Below, piece after piece: positions 1-6,456 of a stretch of DNA of 10,051 nucleotides. The DNA lies in the NCBI GenBank assembly GCA_905211185.1, contig CAJLZR010000018.1:1-10051 (forward strand). The letters are read 5' to 3'. The DNA comes from an uncultured Oscillospiraceae bacterium (lineage in GTDB: Bacteria > Bacillota_A > Clostridia > Oscillospirales > Acutalibacteraceae). The position numbers and the translations under genes were made by a program. The stretch's first letter is position 1; each line of letters starts with the position of its first letter. The notes under the pieces are model-generated. The model did not search any database, was not told where the DNA came from, and saw nothing but the letters and a program-made list of their open reading frames with translations.

Positions 1-420
1 TATCAAAATTTATGTTATATATGTAGTAATGAAAAAACTATACAAATTCTAAAAGAAAATAGTGATAATGTATTATGTATTGTTCCTTATGAATCACTTA
101 ATATATATGATGAAATAAGTCCTTTTTATAAAAATATATTTGTAATTTTGGTTGCGTTTATAGTTACCGTTTCGATAAAATGGGTAGGAATGCTAATTAT
201 AAATTCGCTTTTGGTACTGCCTGCGGCATCGGCGAGAAATTTGGTCAAAAATATGAGAGGTTACCATGTTGTTTCCGTTTTGATTTCTCTTGTTTCGGGA
301 ATATCGGGGCTTATAATTTCATATTATATGGGTACGTCTGCGGGTGCCACGATAGTTTTGGTTTCGGCGGCGATATTCTTTATAACGTTTTTTACAAATA
401 AAATTTATCATTTGAGTTAA
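1..420 (+). CDS. ABC-3 (ZnuB-like) metal transporter permease, C-terminal part, cut by the left edge
   Basis: The reading frame is open from base 1 to the TAA at 418-420, giving 139 residues, and the true start lies outside the window. From about residue 46 the protein is hydrophobic and looks like the last membrane helices of an ABC-3 family permease, the membrane subunit of zinc/manganese/iron importers. The segment KWVGMLIINSLLVLPAASAR is the most family-like part, followed by a helix pair ending in a cytoplasmic TNKIYHLS tail. The first 45 residues are polar, have cysteines at 5, 8 and 26, and do not resemble the usual helix plus coupling-loop sequence of this family. They are also encoded by far more AT-rich DNA. 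The family assignment is an inference from the C-terminal half. Metal specificity cannot be read, and no substrate-binding protein or ATPase is visible. Its stop is 7 bases before the next gene, so the two may be co-transcribed. Confidence 0.7.
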   Translation, partial: YQNLCYICSNEKTIQILKENSDNVLCIVPYESLNIYDEISPFYKNIFVILVAFIVTVSIKWVGMLIINSLLVLPAASARNLVKNMRGYHVVSVLISLVSGISGLIISYYMGTSAGATIVLVSAAIFFITFFTNKIYHLS

Positions 421-427
421 TTTTAAA

Positions 428-1627
428 ATGGTTAGAATCAAGGTGATTATCGTAAAACTGCTAAAATTAGTTTTAAGTGCGTTAAAATATAGTGATAAGT
501 TTTTATGGGCTGTTACTTTATTGGTATCGGTTTATAGCTTGCTGCTTGTTGCCAGCGTTTCGAGGGAAGGATTTAATTATTTTACGGTTCAGTCCGTTTC
601 GGTAGCCATCGGTCTTTTGGGCGCTGTTTTTTTGCAAATTGTAGATTATAGGTTGCTTGCAAAGTATTCTAAAATTATAGCAGTAGTTGGAGTTTTGCTT
701 ATAATTTATACTTTATTTGCCGGCGTTGCCGTGGAGGGTTCTTCGGGTGTTAACGCAAGGGCATGGATAAAACTCCCGGGCGGAATAACTTTTCAGCCGT
801 CGGAGCTTGTTAAAATCGGGTTTATAATAACTTTTTCCAAACATGTTTCAAAGCTTAACTTGAGCAAACTAAAAATAAGCAATATCGATGATCTTAAAGA
901 GTTGGTACTTTTGGGGGTTCATATTTTAGTCCCCGTTATTTTAACGCATTTTCAAGGTGATGACGGAGCGGCAATAATATTTTTGTGTATAGCTTTAATG
1001 ATTCTCTTTATGGCAGGGCTTAAAATACGGTATTTTGCCCTTTTAGGAGCTCTTGGGGCTTTAATGGCGCCTGTTTTCTGGCATTTTGTTTTGGCGGACT
1101 ATCAGAAAAAAAGACTTATAACTCAGCTTAACCCGGAAGCCGACCCCCTTAATATGGGCTATCAGCAAATTCAAGGCAAACTTTCCATTGGTTCGGGCGG
1201 AGTTTTCGGCACAGGGCTTTTTAACGGACCCAGAGTTGCAAATAATGTGGTTCCGATACAGGAAAGTGATTTTATTTTTTCTGTTTCCGGCGAAGAACTT
1301 GGATTTTTAGGTTGCGCTTTTATAATAGTTCTTCTTTTGTGTATGATTTTTAGAATCGGCTTTATATCACAAAGGACCGGAAATAAAGTGGGCTCAATGA
1401 TTTGCTTTGGGTTTATCGGCCTTATTTTATCGCAGACGGTTTTTAATTTGGGAATGTGCCTAAGTTTGCTCCCTGTTATGGGTGTTACTTTACCATTTTT
1501 CAGTGTTGGCGGTTCTTCGGCTGCATGTTTGTATTTAGGTATGGGTATAATTCAAAGTATATATCTTACGAGAGATGAAACCAAAAAGAAGCTGACAAAT
1601 GAGCAAATGGAAAGTGAGTGTTTATGA
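428..1627 (+). CDS. rodA: RodA/FtsW-family SEDS peptidoglycan glycosyltransferase
   Basis: This integral membrane protein polymerises lipid II into glycan strands together with a class B penicillin-binding protein, in cell elongation (RodA) or division/sporulation (FtsW, SpoVE). The 399 residues contain about ten hydrophobic segments. SEDS signatures are visible: NARAWIKLPG followed by FQPSEL (109-127), NPEADPLNMGYQQIQ (235-249), IGSGGVFGTGLFNG (254-267), a DFIFSVSGEELG segment (281-292) whose Asp281 aligns with the catalytic Asp of the RodA HTDFIF motif, and a C-terminal LPFFSVGGSS (355-364). The NPEADPL and DFIF motifs favour RodA over FtsW, but the subtype is an inference. Two spots deviate: GDDGAA replaces the common PDLGTA, and SVGGSS replaces SYGGSS. 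The ATG at 428 has only a weak ribosome site, so the start is provisional. Its stop overlaps the next gene as ATGA. No PBP2 gene is in the window. Confidence 0.9.
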   Translation: MVRIKVIIVKLLKLVLSALKYSDKFLWAVTLLVSVYSLLLVASVSREGFNYFTVQSVSVAIGLLGAVFLQIVDYRLLAKYSKIIAVVGVLLIIYTLFAGVAVEGSSGVNARAWIKLPGGITFQPSELVKIGFIITFSKHVSKLNLSKLKISNIDDLKELVLLGVHILVPVILTHFQGDDGAAIIFLCIALMILFMAGLKIRYFALLGALGALMAPVFWHFVLADYQKKRLITQLNPEADPLNMGYQQIQGKLSIGSGGVFGTGLFNGPRVANNVVPIQESDFIFSVSGEELGFLGCAFIIVLLLCMIFRIGFISQRTGNKVGSMICFGFIGLILSQTVFNLGMCLSLLPVMGVTLPFFSVGGSSAACLYLGMGIIQSIYLTRDETKKKLTNEQMESECL

Positions 1628-2187
1628 AAAAAGCACTGGTGGTGTTTGCTTCTCCGCATTCAAGCGGAAGCACCGCAAAAGTTTTGAATTTTTTGAAAGA
1701 AAAGATAAAATCCGAATTTAATTTTTATACGATAAACGCCTACGAGAAGACCCCCAAACCGTGTATCGATTGCGGAAAATGTAAAGAAATGGGCGAATGT
1801 GTGTTTTATGATCTTGAGGATTTGGACTATTACTTAAATGTTTGTGATTTAGTAATTTTGGCGTCTCCCGTCTATAATTATTCTTTTCCCGCTCCATTAA
1901 AATCGATAGTTGATAGAATGCAGCGGTATTATAATATAAAAAAAGCCAGGGGCGCTTCTCCTTTTGAAAAAAAACCAAAAAAAGGTATTATAATACTAAC
2001 CGCAGGATCTTATGAATTTGATAAAAATATTATTTGTGCGCAGATTGATCCTGTTTTAAAACTTTTAAATATAATAGATATAAATTATATAATATTAAAA
2101 GATACAGATAATAAAAAATTAAATATTGACAATTTTTTCTCAAAAAGTGAAAATAGTATAAAGAGTATTATTTCTAACTTGAATTGA
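1624..2187 (+). CDS. Flavodoxin-fold NAD(P)H-dependent FMN oxidoreductase
   Basis: This is a cytoplasmic flavoprotein of the NADPH-dependent FMN reductase / flavodoxin-2 type, 187 residues from ATG 1624. The start is chosen because this ATG overlaps the rodA stop as ATGA. A GTG six bases upstream is in frame but less likely. The N-terminal strand ends in SPHSSGST (10-17), the FMN phosphate-binding loop. A cysteine cluster follows (C47, C50, C53, C59, in the pattern CxxCxxC-x5-C), which is frequent in the iron-sulfur flavoprotein-like branch and could hold a cluster or be redox active. ASPVYNYSFPAPLKSIVDR (80-98) forms the second flavin-contact region and dimer helix. The last 50 or so residues are encoded by very AT-rich DNA and look degenerate relative to the core. 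Substrate is unknown. Translational coupling to rodA suggests co-expression, but a cell-wall role would be speculation. Confidence 0.85.
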   Translation: MKKALVVFASPHSSGSTAKVLNFLKEKIKSEFNFYTINAYEKTPKPCIDCGKCKEMGECVFYDLEDLDYYLNVCDLVILASPVYNYSFPAPLKSIVDRMQRYYNIKKARGASPFEKKPKKGIIILTAGSYEFDKNIICAQIDPVLKLLNIIDINYIILKDTDNKKLNIDNFFSKSENSIKSIISNLN

Positions 2188-2214
2188 GAATTTAAAACTA
2201 TCATTTTTAATTTC

Positions 2215-2220
2215 AGGAGG
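2215..2220 (+). promoter_or_regulatory. Shine-Dalgarno site of the PASTA pseudokinase gene
   Basis: A perfect AGGAGG lies 11 bases before the ATG at 2232, somewhat longer than the usual 5-9. It is the strongest ribosome site in the left block and supports the chosen start, which also retains the first zinc-ribbon cysteine pair (C5, C8). Confidence 0.8.
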
Positions 2221-2231
2221 TTTCGTTCGTT

Positions 2232-3869
2232 ATGGAAAATCGTTGCATGAACTGTATGGAACTTTTGGAAAATAATGAAGATATTTGCTCAAAATGTGGC
2301 TACGAAACAGATGCACAGCAATCTTTGCCGTTTATGCCGAAAGAAACAACGCTTGCAAACAGGTATATTGTGGGCAAAGGTTTGGAAATAGATGGAGAAG
2401 GTCTTAGCTATATAGGTTATGATGAAAGTAAAAAAACCAAGGTATATATAAGGGAGTTTTATCCTTCGAATTTTTCTTCCCGTGCAAGCGATGGTATAAG
2501 TGTTACGACTGAGCCAAATTTTGAGAAAGTTTTTAAAAGTTTACGTGCAAACTTTTTTAAGTATTTTCGTTTTGTTGCAAGAGTTCGAAATTTGCCGTCT
2601 GTGGTTTCGGTTTATGATATATTCGAAGCAAACAACACAGTTTATGTTATAAGCGAATGGGTAGAAGGTACCAGACTCGACCGCTTTTTGGGTTCAAAAG
2701 GCGGACGCCTTGAATGGAACGAAGTTAAAGAGATGTTTATGCCGTTTTTGAGCTCTCTTAGCCGTATGGAGGCTGTGGGGATTAGGCATTTGGGAATTTC
2801 TCCCGATAATATTTTGGTAACTAAAAATAAAGAGCTTAAATTAACCGGTTTTGCTACCAAAAGTCTAAGAAGCGCCAATTCCTTGATAAGCAGTCAATTA
2901 TATGACGGCTGTACGGCGTATGAGCAATATTTAGATAATTATGAATCTTCGGAAAGTACCGATGTTTATGGGTTTGCTTCCACTTTGTTTTTTGCACTTA
3001 CGGGAGAATATCCGCCATCAGCTTTGGAACGCAAAAAAGATGATAAATTAATGATGCCACAGATAATACTTAATAATTTGCCGGAAAATGTTGTTTCGGC
3101 GATAGCCACTGCGCTAAGGGTTTATCCTAATAGCCGTACGCTTTCTTTTGAAACCCTTAAAATAGAACTTTCCGATTCACCTGTTCTTAACGTGCAAGAT
3201 ATTGAAAGTGATGATGGTGCTCCCGAAAACTTTGATTATGAAGAATCATCTTATAACAGCAAAAAGTCAAAGCCGATTTCTTGGGGAATTGTTTCGTGCG
3301 TTATAACGCTTGTTGTTTTATTAGTTGGCTTGGGCGTTTATTGGTTCTGGCTAAGAAATAAATCTGAAAATAACGGTACTCCGGAAAACACAAATTTGCA
3401 GACCGACCAATACACAAAAAACGATATTGATAAGAAAAAAGATGAAACAGCCGGTAAAATAACGGTTCCAAACATTGTCGGCAGAAATTTTAAATCTGTT
3501 CAAGATGAATTAAAGTATAATGATGAATATAGCGTAGTGCTTTTATCCGAGGAATTTAGTGATGAAATTGCCGAAGGGTGTATTATTTCTCAAACTCCGA
3601 GCGCCGGCGAGGAAGCATATGAAGGCACTATGATAGCGGTAAACGTAAGCAAAGGCAAGAAAGCAAAGCCGCTTCCGTCCGTTGAGGGGAAAACACTTTC
3701 CGAAGCATCGCAGCTGCTTTCCGAAAATAAAATAAAATCAGATTCCGTAAGCGAATTTAGCGATAAATACCCAGAGGGTACAGTTGTTGGATATAAAAAT
3801 CATAAAGCAGGCGATGAAGTTGAGTATGGCTCTCAGGTTACGCTGATTGTAAGTAAAGGTAAGGCATAA
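2232..3869 (+). CDS. Zinc-ribbon / PknB-like pseudokinase / TM / 2xPASTA membrane protein
   Basis: Single-pass membrane protein of 545 residues. Order seen: a zinc ribbon with C5, C8, C19, C22; a Ser/Thr kinase-like domain (about 44-315); a membrane helix (about 350-374); a polar linker; and two PASTA repeats (about 409-475 and 480-543), outside the cell if the kinase part is cytoplasmic. PASTA domains of PknB/PrkC kinases bind muropeptides or lipid II. The kinase fold is recognisable: a degenerate glycine loop (48-57), EGT hinge region (145-147), HLGISPDN catalytic loop (186-193), YEQY (230-233), STDVYGFASTLFFALTGEYP. The catalytic residues are substituted: Arg74 for the VAIK lysine, Gly188 for the HRD aspartate, Ser190 for the loop lysine, and Gly206 for the DFG aspartate. 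Asn193 remains. It is therefore most likely a catalytically dead sensor or scaffold. Nearby rodA hints at envelope control (inference). Automated annotation would probably label it an active kinase. Confidence 0.88.
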   Translation: MENRCMNCMELLENNEDICSKCGYETDAQQSLPFMPKETTLANRYIVGKGLEIDGEGLSYIGYDESKKTKVYIREFYPSNFSSRASDGISVTTEPNFEKVFKSLRANFFKYFRFVARVRNLPSVVSVYDIFEANNTVYVISEWVEGTRLDRFLGSKGGRLEWNEVKEMFMPFLSSLSRMEAVGIRHLGISPDNILVTKNKELKLTGFATKSLRSANSLISSQLYDGCTAYEQYLDNYESSESTDVYGFASTLFFALTGEYPPSALERKKDDKLMMPQIILNNLPENVVSAIATALRVYPNSRTLSFETLKIELSDSPVLNVQDIESDDGAPENFDYEESSYNSKKSKPISWGIVSCVITLVVLLVGLGVYWFWLRNKSENNGTPENTNLQTDQYTKNDIDKKKDETAGKITVPNIVGRNFKSVQDELKYNDEYSVVLLSEEFSDEIAEGCIISQTPSAGEEAYEGTMIAVNVSKGKKAKPLPSVEGKTLSEASQLLSENKIKSDSVSEFSDKYPEGTVVGYKNHKAGDEVEYGSQVTLIVSKGKA

Positions 3870-3909
3870 TTTTAAGATTTTTCAAAATAGTTAACATTCT
3901 GTTTTGTTT

Positions 3910-3950
3910 GCTCCCTTGCTTGCTTTGCGGCAGGGAGCGCTTTTGCTTTT
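3910..3950 (+). terminator. Probable intrinsic terminator after the pseudokinase gene
   Basis: GCTCCCT (3910-3916) pairs perfectly with AGGGAGC (3932-3938), with a 15-base loop. A T-rich run follows (CGCTTTTGCTTTT, 3938-3950). It begins 40 bases after the stop codon. An outer AT pair (AGATTTTT 3875-3882 with AAAAATCT 3952-3959) could extend the structure. The T-run is interrupted by GC, so termination may be partial. Confidence 0.7.
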
Positions 3951-4036
3951 AAAAAATCTGTTATGTGTAAAATTTTGTTGAATGCCTGTGGAATAAACTT
4001 ATTGAAAATTTAAGGGAAATAGAACTGAAATAGGCA

Positions 4037-4065
4037 TTGACTTGTCTACATATAGGGGATATAAT
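4037..4065 (+). promoter_or_regulatory. Sigma-A-type promoter of the redoxin-nrdD-nrdG operon
   Basis: TTGACT (-35, 4037-4042) and a perfect TATAAT (-10, 4060-4065) are separated by exactly 17 bases. Transcription is expected to start near 4072, leaving a leader of about 125 nt before the redoxin ATG. The promoter lies directly downstream of a terminator and upstream of a good ribosome site. The spacer and start region are overlapped by two NrdR-like boxes. Confidence 0.85.
4043..4058 (+). promoter_or_regulatory. Upstream NrdR-box-like operator (box 1)
   Basis: Bases 4043-4058 match the 16-bp NrdR consensus ACACTATATATAGTGT at 10 of 16 positions. The inner CTACATATAG matches at 9 of 10, including the strongly conserved C and G. 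The outer flanks are poor. It sits in the -35/-10 spacer. Its start is 32 bases before box 2, the three-helical-turn spacing typical of NrdR tandem sites. NrdR is a zinc-finger/ATP-cone repressor of ribonucleotide reductase genes, and its gene is not in the window. Confidence 0.65.
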
Positions 4066-4074
4066 ATACCTAAC

Positions 4075-4090
4075 ATACCATATATAGTGT
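4075..4090 (+). promoter_or_regulatory. Downstream NrdR-box-like operator (box 2)
   Basis: ATACCATATATAGTGT matches the NrdR consensus ACACTATATATAGTGT at 14 of 16 positions. It lies just downstream of the -10, over or next to the expected transcription start, where a bound repressor would block initiation. The linker to box 1 is 16 bases, and the gene controlled encodes a ribonucleotide reductase, which fits an NrdR site. Confidence 0.75.
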
Positions 4091-4183
4091 TCGATTTAAT
4101 TTGTAGTCGCAACAGTATTTGGTCTATTTTTTTGAGATATTTTTAGTATACTTATCAAAAATTTTAGATATAAGATAAACAGA

Positions 4184-4190
4184 AAGGAAG
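4184..4190 (+). promoter_or_regulatory. Shine-Dalgarno site of the redoxin gene
   Basis: AAGGAAG, 8 bases before the ATG at 4199, fixes the start of the short redoxin frame. Confidence 0.8.
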
Positions 4191-4198
4191 ATTTTTAA

Positions 4199-4468
4199 AT
4201 GGCAGAAATTATCCTGTATAGTAACGGTTGCCCTAAATGTAGGGTGCTTGAAACAAAATTGGGTGCAAAAAACATTAAGTTTGAAAAAAGCGATAATTTT
4301 GATAAGCTTTTGGAGCAAGGAAAGCAATCTTTACCTGTTTTGGAGGTGGATGGGAGTCTTTTGGATTTTCCCACTGCCAACAGCTGGGTAAATAACTATA
4401 ATAGTGAATGTGAGAAAAACGAAACTGAAAAGGCCGAAAGCCCAGTAACTGCCGGCATTGGTGTTTAA
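4199..4468 (+). CDS. Small CPKC redoxin (glutaredoxin/NrdH-like), probable reductant of NrdD
   Basis: An 89-residue cytoplasmic thiol-disulfide carrier with a thioredoxin-fold layout. A first strand EIILYSNG leads into the active-site CPKC (C11-C14) at the start of a helix. SLPVLEVDG (44-52) carries the fold's cis-proline (P46), followed by the final strand and helix to about residue 66. The remaining tail of about 23 residues is charged and then small (ending TAGIGV), with an extra cysteine at 71. It is probably disordered. The gene is first behind the NrdR-type promoter and directly ahead of nrdD. In class III reductases that do not use formate, a thioredoxin or NrdH-like redoxin supplies the electrons, so this is its likely job (inference from context). 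The motif CPKC differs from the CxQC of aerobic NrdH proteins. It could also be a general glutaredoxin-like protein. Confidence 0.85.
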   Translation: MAEIILYSNGCPKCRVLETKLGAKNIKFEKSDNFDKLLEQGKQSLPVLEVDGSLLDFPTANSWVNNYNSECEKNETEKAESPVTAGIGV

Positions 4469-4490
4469 ATTAATAGTGTTGGTGTTTAAA
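4458..4490 (+). repeat. 12-bp direct repeat spanning the redoxin stop codon
   Basis: TTGGTGTTTAAA occurs at 4458-4469 and again at 4479-4490, offset by 21 bases and so in the same reading phase. The first copy contains the redoxin stop TAA, and the second would recreate the same Gly-Val-stop ending. This looks like a small local duplication. Confidence 0.75.
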
Positions 4491-4533
4491 CTGCGCAATT
4501 TGTGAGGTTTGTTTTTAAGGTGATTTTGAGAGG

Positions 4534-6456
4534 ATGTTTGAGAATATGAATATAGAGCTAAATTTTTTTAAGCCATTTACCGATTTTTTGCAAAAATTAA
4601 AAAGCAAGTATGATGAAAGATTTTCGATGATGAATGGATTTTCAAATTCGAATCTTAATTTTACTGATTTTATAGATAATTTTATACAGTCGAAAACTGT
4701 TGCGGAAACCACAATAGATGCAAATGCAAACAGCACCACAAGGGACGTTCGTACACTGCTTTCCGATATGGTTAAACCCCATACCAAACTGCTTTCTTAT
4801 AATAAACTTTTTAAAGAAATAACGAATAAATATAGCAAAGAAGTTGCTGAATATTGGCTCGAAGGCGAATGGAACGGTGAGTTTTATCTTCATAATTCCG
4901 CAACGGCCTCATTTATTCCTTATTGTTATGCGTACGATTTGGATAAACTCGTTGAAAAAGGGTTGTTCTTTATAAATAAATTCAAAACTGGCGCTCCAAA
5001 GCACCTTACAACTTTTAATGACCACGTTTTGGAATTTATAAGTTGGGCATCGAATCGCAGTAGCGGAGCGGTTGGACTTCCGAGCTATTTGCTTTATTCT
5101 TACTATTTTTGGTATAACGATGTTAAAAATAATTTTTATTTAAAAGACCCCGAATACTACCGCAGACAGTGCTTCCAAAAATTTATTTATGACTTAAATC
5201 AGCCGTATTTAAGAGTAACCGAATGCGCTTTTTCGAATATTAGCGTTATGGATAGAAATTATTTAACGGAACTTTTCGGCGGCAGACAGTTCCCTGACGG
5301 CGAATATGTTATCGACCATATTGAAGGCATAATTGAACACCAAAAAGTGTTTATGGAAGTTGTTTCAAAAATCAGGGAAGAAACGATGATGACGTTCCCT
5401 GTGCTTACGTATTCCTTACTTTATCAAAATGGTAAATTTGTTGATGAAGAGTTTGCTCGTTGGTGTAATAAACACAATATGACGTGGTACGATAGCAACT
5501 TCTACGTAGGTAATGACGTAACGAGTCTTTCAAATTGCTGTAGGTTAATTTCCAATACTTCTAAGCTTGATGCTTTCATAAATTCCGTTGGTGGAACATC
5601 GCTTTCGATAGGAAGTATACAGGTAAACACAATAAATTTGCGACGTATCGCAATAGAAGCCGCAGGAAGCAAGGAGAAATTCTTGGAAATATTGCGTGAG
5701 CGCCTTGATAATTGCGTTAAAGTTCTTGATGTTGTGCGTGATATTATCAAGCAAAACATAGAAAGAGGTTTGCTGCCCAACTATTCTTACGGACTTATAG
5801 AGATTGAAAAACAGTACAACACAATCGGAATTACAGCAATGTATGAAGCAATTTCCGAATTTGGATTTATTGATACAGATGAATTTGGCAATAAATCTTA
5901 TTCTCAGGAAGGCCTTGATTTTGCAACCGAAATTTTAAATGCCATAAATGCTCAAAAAGATTCCTATAAATTTGATTATAGCATAAACGTTGAGGCGATT
6001 CCCGCAGAACGCGCAAATGTAATACTCAGCCAGAAAGATGCTATTTTGTACCCGAGTAAAGAGCAGTATTTTATTTATTCAAATCAGTGGATTCCGCTTA
6101 TGGAAAAATGTACTTTAAACGAAAAAATCAAACTTGGCGCAAAACTTGATAAAGAGTGCGGCGGCGGACAGATTTCCCACATAAATCTTGCCGGAAAATT
6201 TGCAAGTGAAGAACAGGCTTGGAATTTACTTAACCATATAGCTAAGTCCGGAGTTATATATTTTGCTTATAACTGCAAGATTTCTGTTTGCGAAGATGAA
6301 CATGCTTTCTTTTCTCCAAGATGCCCCAAGTGCGGCAAAGAGGCAAGCGATACTTACTCACGGGTTGTTGGATTTTTAGTTCCCGTTTCGGCTTACAGTA
6401 AAGAACGTAAGCAAGAATTTGAGCAAAGAAAGTGGTTTGATTTAAATGAAAATTGA
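4534..6456 (+). CDS. nrdD: Anaerobic (class III) ribonucleoside-triphosphate reductase, NrdD2-like, without ATP-cone
   Basis: This glycyl-radical enzyme reduces ribonucleoside triphosphates to deoxy forms for DNA synthesis without oxygen. Features seen in the 640 residues: DANAN (62-66); FYLHNSATASFIPYCYAYDL (117-136), where C131 matches the cysteine of the FNC/PYC strand; TECAFSN (229-235); the finger loop with SNCCRL (333-338), where C335/C336 hold the thiyl-radical site; GSIQVNTINLRR (360-371); NVEAIPAER (485-493); a C-terminal zinc site C581, C586, C597, C600; and RVVGFL (610-615), where G613 is the glycyl radical residue. There is no N-terminal ATP-cone: the catalytic-domain helices start almost at once, so the dATP on/off site is missing. 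The NCC finger loop, NxE motif and adjacent redoxin gene resemble the thioredoxin-dependent NrdD2 group rather than formate-using NrdD1. The ATG follows AAGGTG by about 10 bases. The gene overlaps nrdG by 11 bases. Confidence 0.93.
   Translation: MFENMNIELNFFKPFTDFLQKLKSKYDERFSMMNGFSNSNLNFTDFIDNFIQSKTVAETTIDANANSTTRDVRTLLSDMVKPHTKLLSYNKLFKEITNKYSKEVAEYWLEGEWNGEFYLHNSATASFIPYCYAYDLDKLVEKGLFFINKFKTGAPKHLTTFNDHVLEFISWASNRSSGAVGLPSYLLYSYYFWYNDVKNNFYLKDPEYYRRQCFQKFIYDLNQPYLRVTECAFSNISVMDRNYLTELFGGRQFPDGEYVIDHIEGIIEHQKVFMEVVSKIREETMMTFPVLTYSLLYQNGKFVDEEFARWCNKHNMTWYDSNFYVGNDVTSLSNCCRLISNTSKLDAFINSVGGTSLSIGSIQVNTINLRRIAIEAAGSKEKFLEILRERLDNCVKVLDVVRDIIKQNIERGLLPNYSYGLIEIEKQYNTIGITAMYEAISEFGFIDTDEFGNKSYSQEGLDFATEILNAINAQKDSYKFDYSINVEAIPAERANVILSQKDAILYPSKEQYFIYSNQWIPLMEKCTLNEKIKLGAKLDKECGGGQISHINLAGKFASEEQAWNLLNHIAKSGVIYFAYNCKISVCEDEHAFFSPRCPKCGKEASDTYSRVVGFLVPVSAYSKERKQEFEQRKWFDLNEN

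Larger units (their letters stand above)
3870..4198. other. Non-coding control region between the pseudokinase and redoxin genes
   Basis: No reading frame here has coding character. The first 80 bases hold the terminator hairpin. Bases 3951-4036 are AT-rich with nothing I recognise beyond a 7-bp inverted pair (AATGCCT 3981-3987 / AGGCATT 4032-4038). After that come the promoter with two NrdR-like boxes and a leader of about 125 nt. I see no known riboswitch fold in the leader, though this was judged by eye. Confidence 0.7.

Noticed and set aside
2126..2162. Perfect TTGACA at 2126-2131 followed by TATAAA as a possible promoter for the pseudokinase gene.
   Set aside because: The spacer to TATAAA is about 25 bases, and the 17-base position reads GAAAAT. 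No acceptable -10 exists, and the region is AT-rich coding sequence.
3981..4038. Inverted repeat AATGCCT / AGGCATT flanking the region before the promoter, the right arm touching the -35.
   Set aside because: Only 7 bp with a 44-base separation and no symmetry beyond it. Expected by chance in a region of this size.
4050..4070. GGGG-rich spacer with GGATATAATATACC considered as a CsoR/FrmR-type operator.
   Set aside because: The halves are not symmetric beyond the outer GG/CC pair, and the NrdR pairing with correct spacing explains the region better.
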